Positions 6,192 through 7,358 of a stretch of DNA of 7,358 bases are shown here, one piece after another. Numbering within the stretch: the stretch's first letter is position 1; each line of letters opens with the position of its first letter. Under the pieces are notes generated by a model, which saw only the letters and a program-made list of their open reading frames with translations, was not told the origin of the DNA and made no database searches. The position numbers were made by a program, and so were the translations under genes. Origin of the DNA: Bacteroidota bacterium (GTDB lineage Bacteria > Bacteroidota > Bacteroidia > Flavobacteriales > Schleiferiaceae); NCBI GenBank assembly GCA_003023665.1, contig PXYR01000084.1, positions 1 through 7,358 of the forward strand. Reading direction: 5' to 3'.

Positions 6192-6222
6192 TTGGAATTC
6201 GCTCCAGTGCATAGTAACTTTA
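6192..6222 (+). promoter_or_regulatory. Candidate promoter of the small secreted-protein gene
   Basis: TTG (6192-6194, preceded by A) and TAACTTTA (6215-6222) are 20 bases apart, within the usual spacing of the Bacteroidota TTTG / TAnnTTTG promoter. The -7 element differs from the consensus only at its last base, and the -33 element is three of four. The -33 part directly follows the kdsD stop codon. Transcription would start near 6227-6230, giving a short leader before the ATG at 6243. Confidence 0.4.
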
Positions 6223-6242
6223 TGTGATAATTTTTTACCGCT

Positions 6243-6674
6243 ATGAAACACCTGTCACTGCTTGTCCTTTTTTGCCTTTTTGCACCTGCCACCCTTTGCG
6301 CGCAGCAGCTCACTCACAAAGACGTGAAGTTTAAATACAAAAAGGGATATGTGTTTGTGCAGAAAAAAGAAGTACTGAAGTTGCGCTATTCTATTGGGTA
6401 TTTCTATGTCTCTGACCTAAATACTGGTGAAGAAATGATGTACTTCCGGATCAATGACAATGAAACACCTTCTTATTTTGATGACGACTATGTGAAAGTC
6501 TTCTTTAATGATTCAGAAAAAGAATTTGAATCCAAGTCTCATCAAAGAATCCTCATGGCACAAATGATTAATGAAGGCGTATTTGATTCCGATTGGAATC
6601 TTGTTGAAGAAAACGTAGATAAGTTCATTCGCAAATACGACGAAAATATTTCCAACAGAACCGTTCGGTTTTAG
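6243..6674 (+). CDS. Small exported protein of unknown function
   Basis: This protein of 143 residues starts with a clear signal peptide (about residues 1-20: MKH, a Leu/Phe core, then APATLCA before QQ). Cys19 does not sit in a proper lipobox, so cleavage by signal peptidase I and a periplasmic or secreted location are expected. The mature part of about 120 residues is rich in Lys, Asp, Glu and aromatic residues. It contains FKYKKGYVFVQKKEVLKL, a GEEMMYFRINDNETPSYFDDDY segment that looks like paired beta strands with an acidic turn, and a helical C-terminal half (RILMAQMINEG, NVDKFIRKYDE). I recognise no named family. An in-frame TAA at 6228-6230 shows that the ATG at 6243 is the first possible start. 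A 51-base gap after kdsD contains a candidate promoter, so it may be transcribed separately from the Kdo operon. Nothing ties it functionally to LPS beyond position. Confidence 0.8.
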   Translation: MKHLSLLVLFCLFAPATLCAQQLTHKDVKFKYKKGYVFVQKKEVLKLRYSIGYFYVSDLNTGEEMMYFRINDNETPSYFDDDYVKVFFNDSEKEFESKSHQRILMAQMINEGVFDSDWNLVEENVDKFIRKYDENISNRTVRF

Positions 6675-6727
6675 CCTTTCTAAAGAAGTGCTTTGGGGCG
6701 CAAACTAATTTGGTTCTAGCTGGTTTT

Positions 6728-6759
6728 ATCCATGAAACAAGCCAGTAACAGTCATGGAT
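6728..6759 (+). promoter_or_regulatory. 8-bp inverted repeat covering the oxidoreductase start codon
   Basis: ATCCATGA (6728-6735) is the exact reverse complement of TCATGGAT (6752-6759), with 16 bases between. The right arm contains the ATG start codon at 6754. Folded in the mRNA, it would bury the start codon. The left arm also contains an ATG (6732) that opens a 10-codon frame ending in TAA at 6762-6764, overlapping the main start in another frame. Confidence 0.35.
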
Positions 6760-7358
6760 TCTAATAAAACCATATACATCATTGGAGCAGGAATTAGCGG
6801 ATTAATAGCGGCCTATGAGCTTGAACAAGCCGGTTACTCTCCTGTGGTATTAGAGAAAGCAGATGCCGTAGGCGGACGCGTGCGTACCGTAGAAAAAAAC
6901 GGATACCATTTAGACCTTGGTTTTCAGGTTCTTCTTAGCGCTTATCCATTAGCGAATAAATATCTTGATTTCGATGCGCTCCGATTACGAAGGTTAGAAT
7001 CGGGTTCACAGATATATGTTGATGGCAAACGTTTCCTTATAGGTGATGCCCTAAGAAACATTCGGTTATTGGCACCCACTCTATTAGCAGATATTGGCTC
7101 ACTTACAGATAAGGTAAAAGTCTTGGCATTAAGCAGACGACTAAAGAAAAAATCTTTAGATGCCATTTTTGACAGCTCAGAAACAAGCACGTTGGACTAT
7201 TTAAGGTCCCAGGGGTTTTCTGAAAAAATCATTGATCGATTCTTCCGTCCTTTCTTTTCAGGAATTTTCCTTGAAACGGAATTACGCACTTCCAGCAGAA
7301 TGTTTGAATTCGTCTATAAGATGTTTGGCGAAGGTTATGCCACCATACCAGAGCAGGG
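6754..7358 (+). CDS. FAD-dependent oxidoreductase, amine oxidase/phytoene desaturase-like superfamily, N-terminal part
   Basis: The frame is open from the ATG at 6754 to the window edge and gives 201 codons; the 3' end is missing. An in-frame TGA at 6733-6735 makes this the first possible start. The N-terminus is a classic dinucleotide-binding Rossmann fold: YIIGAGISGLIAAYELE with GxGxxG at residues 11-16, Glu34 closing the second strand (VVLEK), and the GGRVRT flavin motif at 40-45. DLGFQVLLSAYP (54-65) and DRFFRPFFSGIFLE (161-174), followed by TSSRMFEFVYKMF, are typical of a bacterial and plastid group of NAD(P)/FAD-dependent oxidoreductases in the amine oxidase superfamily, related to protoporphyrinogen oxidase and carotenoid desaturases. 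The exact substrate cannot be assigned; carotenoid or tetrapyrrole chemistry would both fit. There is no signal peptide, so it is cytoplasmic or membrane-associated. It lies 79 bases after the small exported-protein gene. Confidence 0.9.
   Translation, partial: MDSNKTIYIIGAGISGLIAAYELEQAGYSPVVLEKADAVGGRVRTVEKNGYHLDLGFQVLLSAYPLANKYLDFDALRLRRLESGSQIYVDGKRFLIGDALRNIRLLAPTLLADIGSLTDKVKVLALSRRLKKKSLDAIFDSSETSTLDYLRSQGFSEKIIDRFFRPFFSGIFLETELRTSSRMFEFVYKMFGEGYATIPEQ

Noticed and set aside
6210..6236. CATA/TATG stem followed by six T residues after kdsD as a terminator
   Set aside because: The stem has only four AT-rich pairs and the T-run begins 7 bases later. The same bases fit a promoter better.
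6657..6672. Hairpin AGAACC-GTTC-GGTTTT at the end of the small exported-protein gene as a terminator
   Set aside because: The stem is only six pairs with one wobble, overlaps the coding end, and has just four T residues, so it is too weak to call.
6692..6724. TTTG (6692-6695) with TAGCTGGT (6717-6724) as a promoter of the oxidoreductase
   Set aside because: The spacing of 21 is acceptable, but the -7 part matches only TA and one T of the consensus.
1..7358. Defence system, mobile element or CRISPR array
   Set aside because: No transposase, integrase, nuclease, toxin-antitoxin or spaced-repeat pattern was seen in any frame, and codon use looks even along the window.

Overview
The window reads as Bacteroidota chromosome, most likely a free-living Flavobacteriales-type bacterium. 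The evidence is several exported proteins with short signal peptides ending in GQ or AQ, a type IX secretion (T9SS)-like C-terminal tail on one of them, Kdo/LPS biosynthesis genes, AT-rich start regions that mostly lack Shine-Dalgarno sequences, and TAnnTTTG-like promoter elements. All genes run on the + strand. The longest gene-free gap is 116 bases (303-418), so there is no large non-coding region, and I see no tRNA, rRNA, CRISPR array, transposase or prophage gene.

Left part (1-3960), cell-surface proteins. The 3' end of an integral membrane protein gene (to 302) is followed by a short gap with two inverted repeats. Then come three exported-protein genes: an SGNH-hydrolase-like lipoprotein (419-1258), a CotH-family secreted kinase with a T9SS-like sorting tail (1265-2683), and a large secreted protein of unknown family (2725-3960). 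The first two are only 6 bases apart and the third follows after 41, so they probably share a transcript. They could form a surface or extracellular protein-modification module, but that is inference.

Middle part (3961-6191), Kdo synthesis. A 104-base leader carries a candidate -7 promoter element, a 10-bp stem-loop with one mismatch, and a clear GGAG ribosome binding site. It precedes kdsA, kdsC and kdsD, which overlap by 4 and 14 bases. KdsD makes arabinose 5-phosphate, KdsA condenses it with phosphoenolpyruvate, and KdsC removes the phosphate to give Kdo, the inner-core LPS sugar. The activating enzyme KdsB and the transferase WaaA are not in the window.

Right part (6192-7358). A small exported protein of unknown function (6243-6674), with its own candidate promoter, is followed by the first 201 codons of an FAD-dependent oxidoreductase of the amine oxidase/phytoene desaturase-like superfamily (from 6754). 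That gene runs off the window, and an 8-bp inverted repeat covers its start codon.

Most of the window is conventional. The least explained parts are the SGNH-like/CotH/unknown secreted trio and the small structured leaders.
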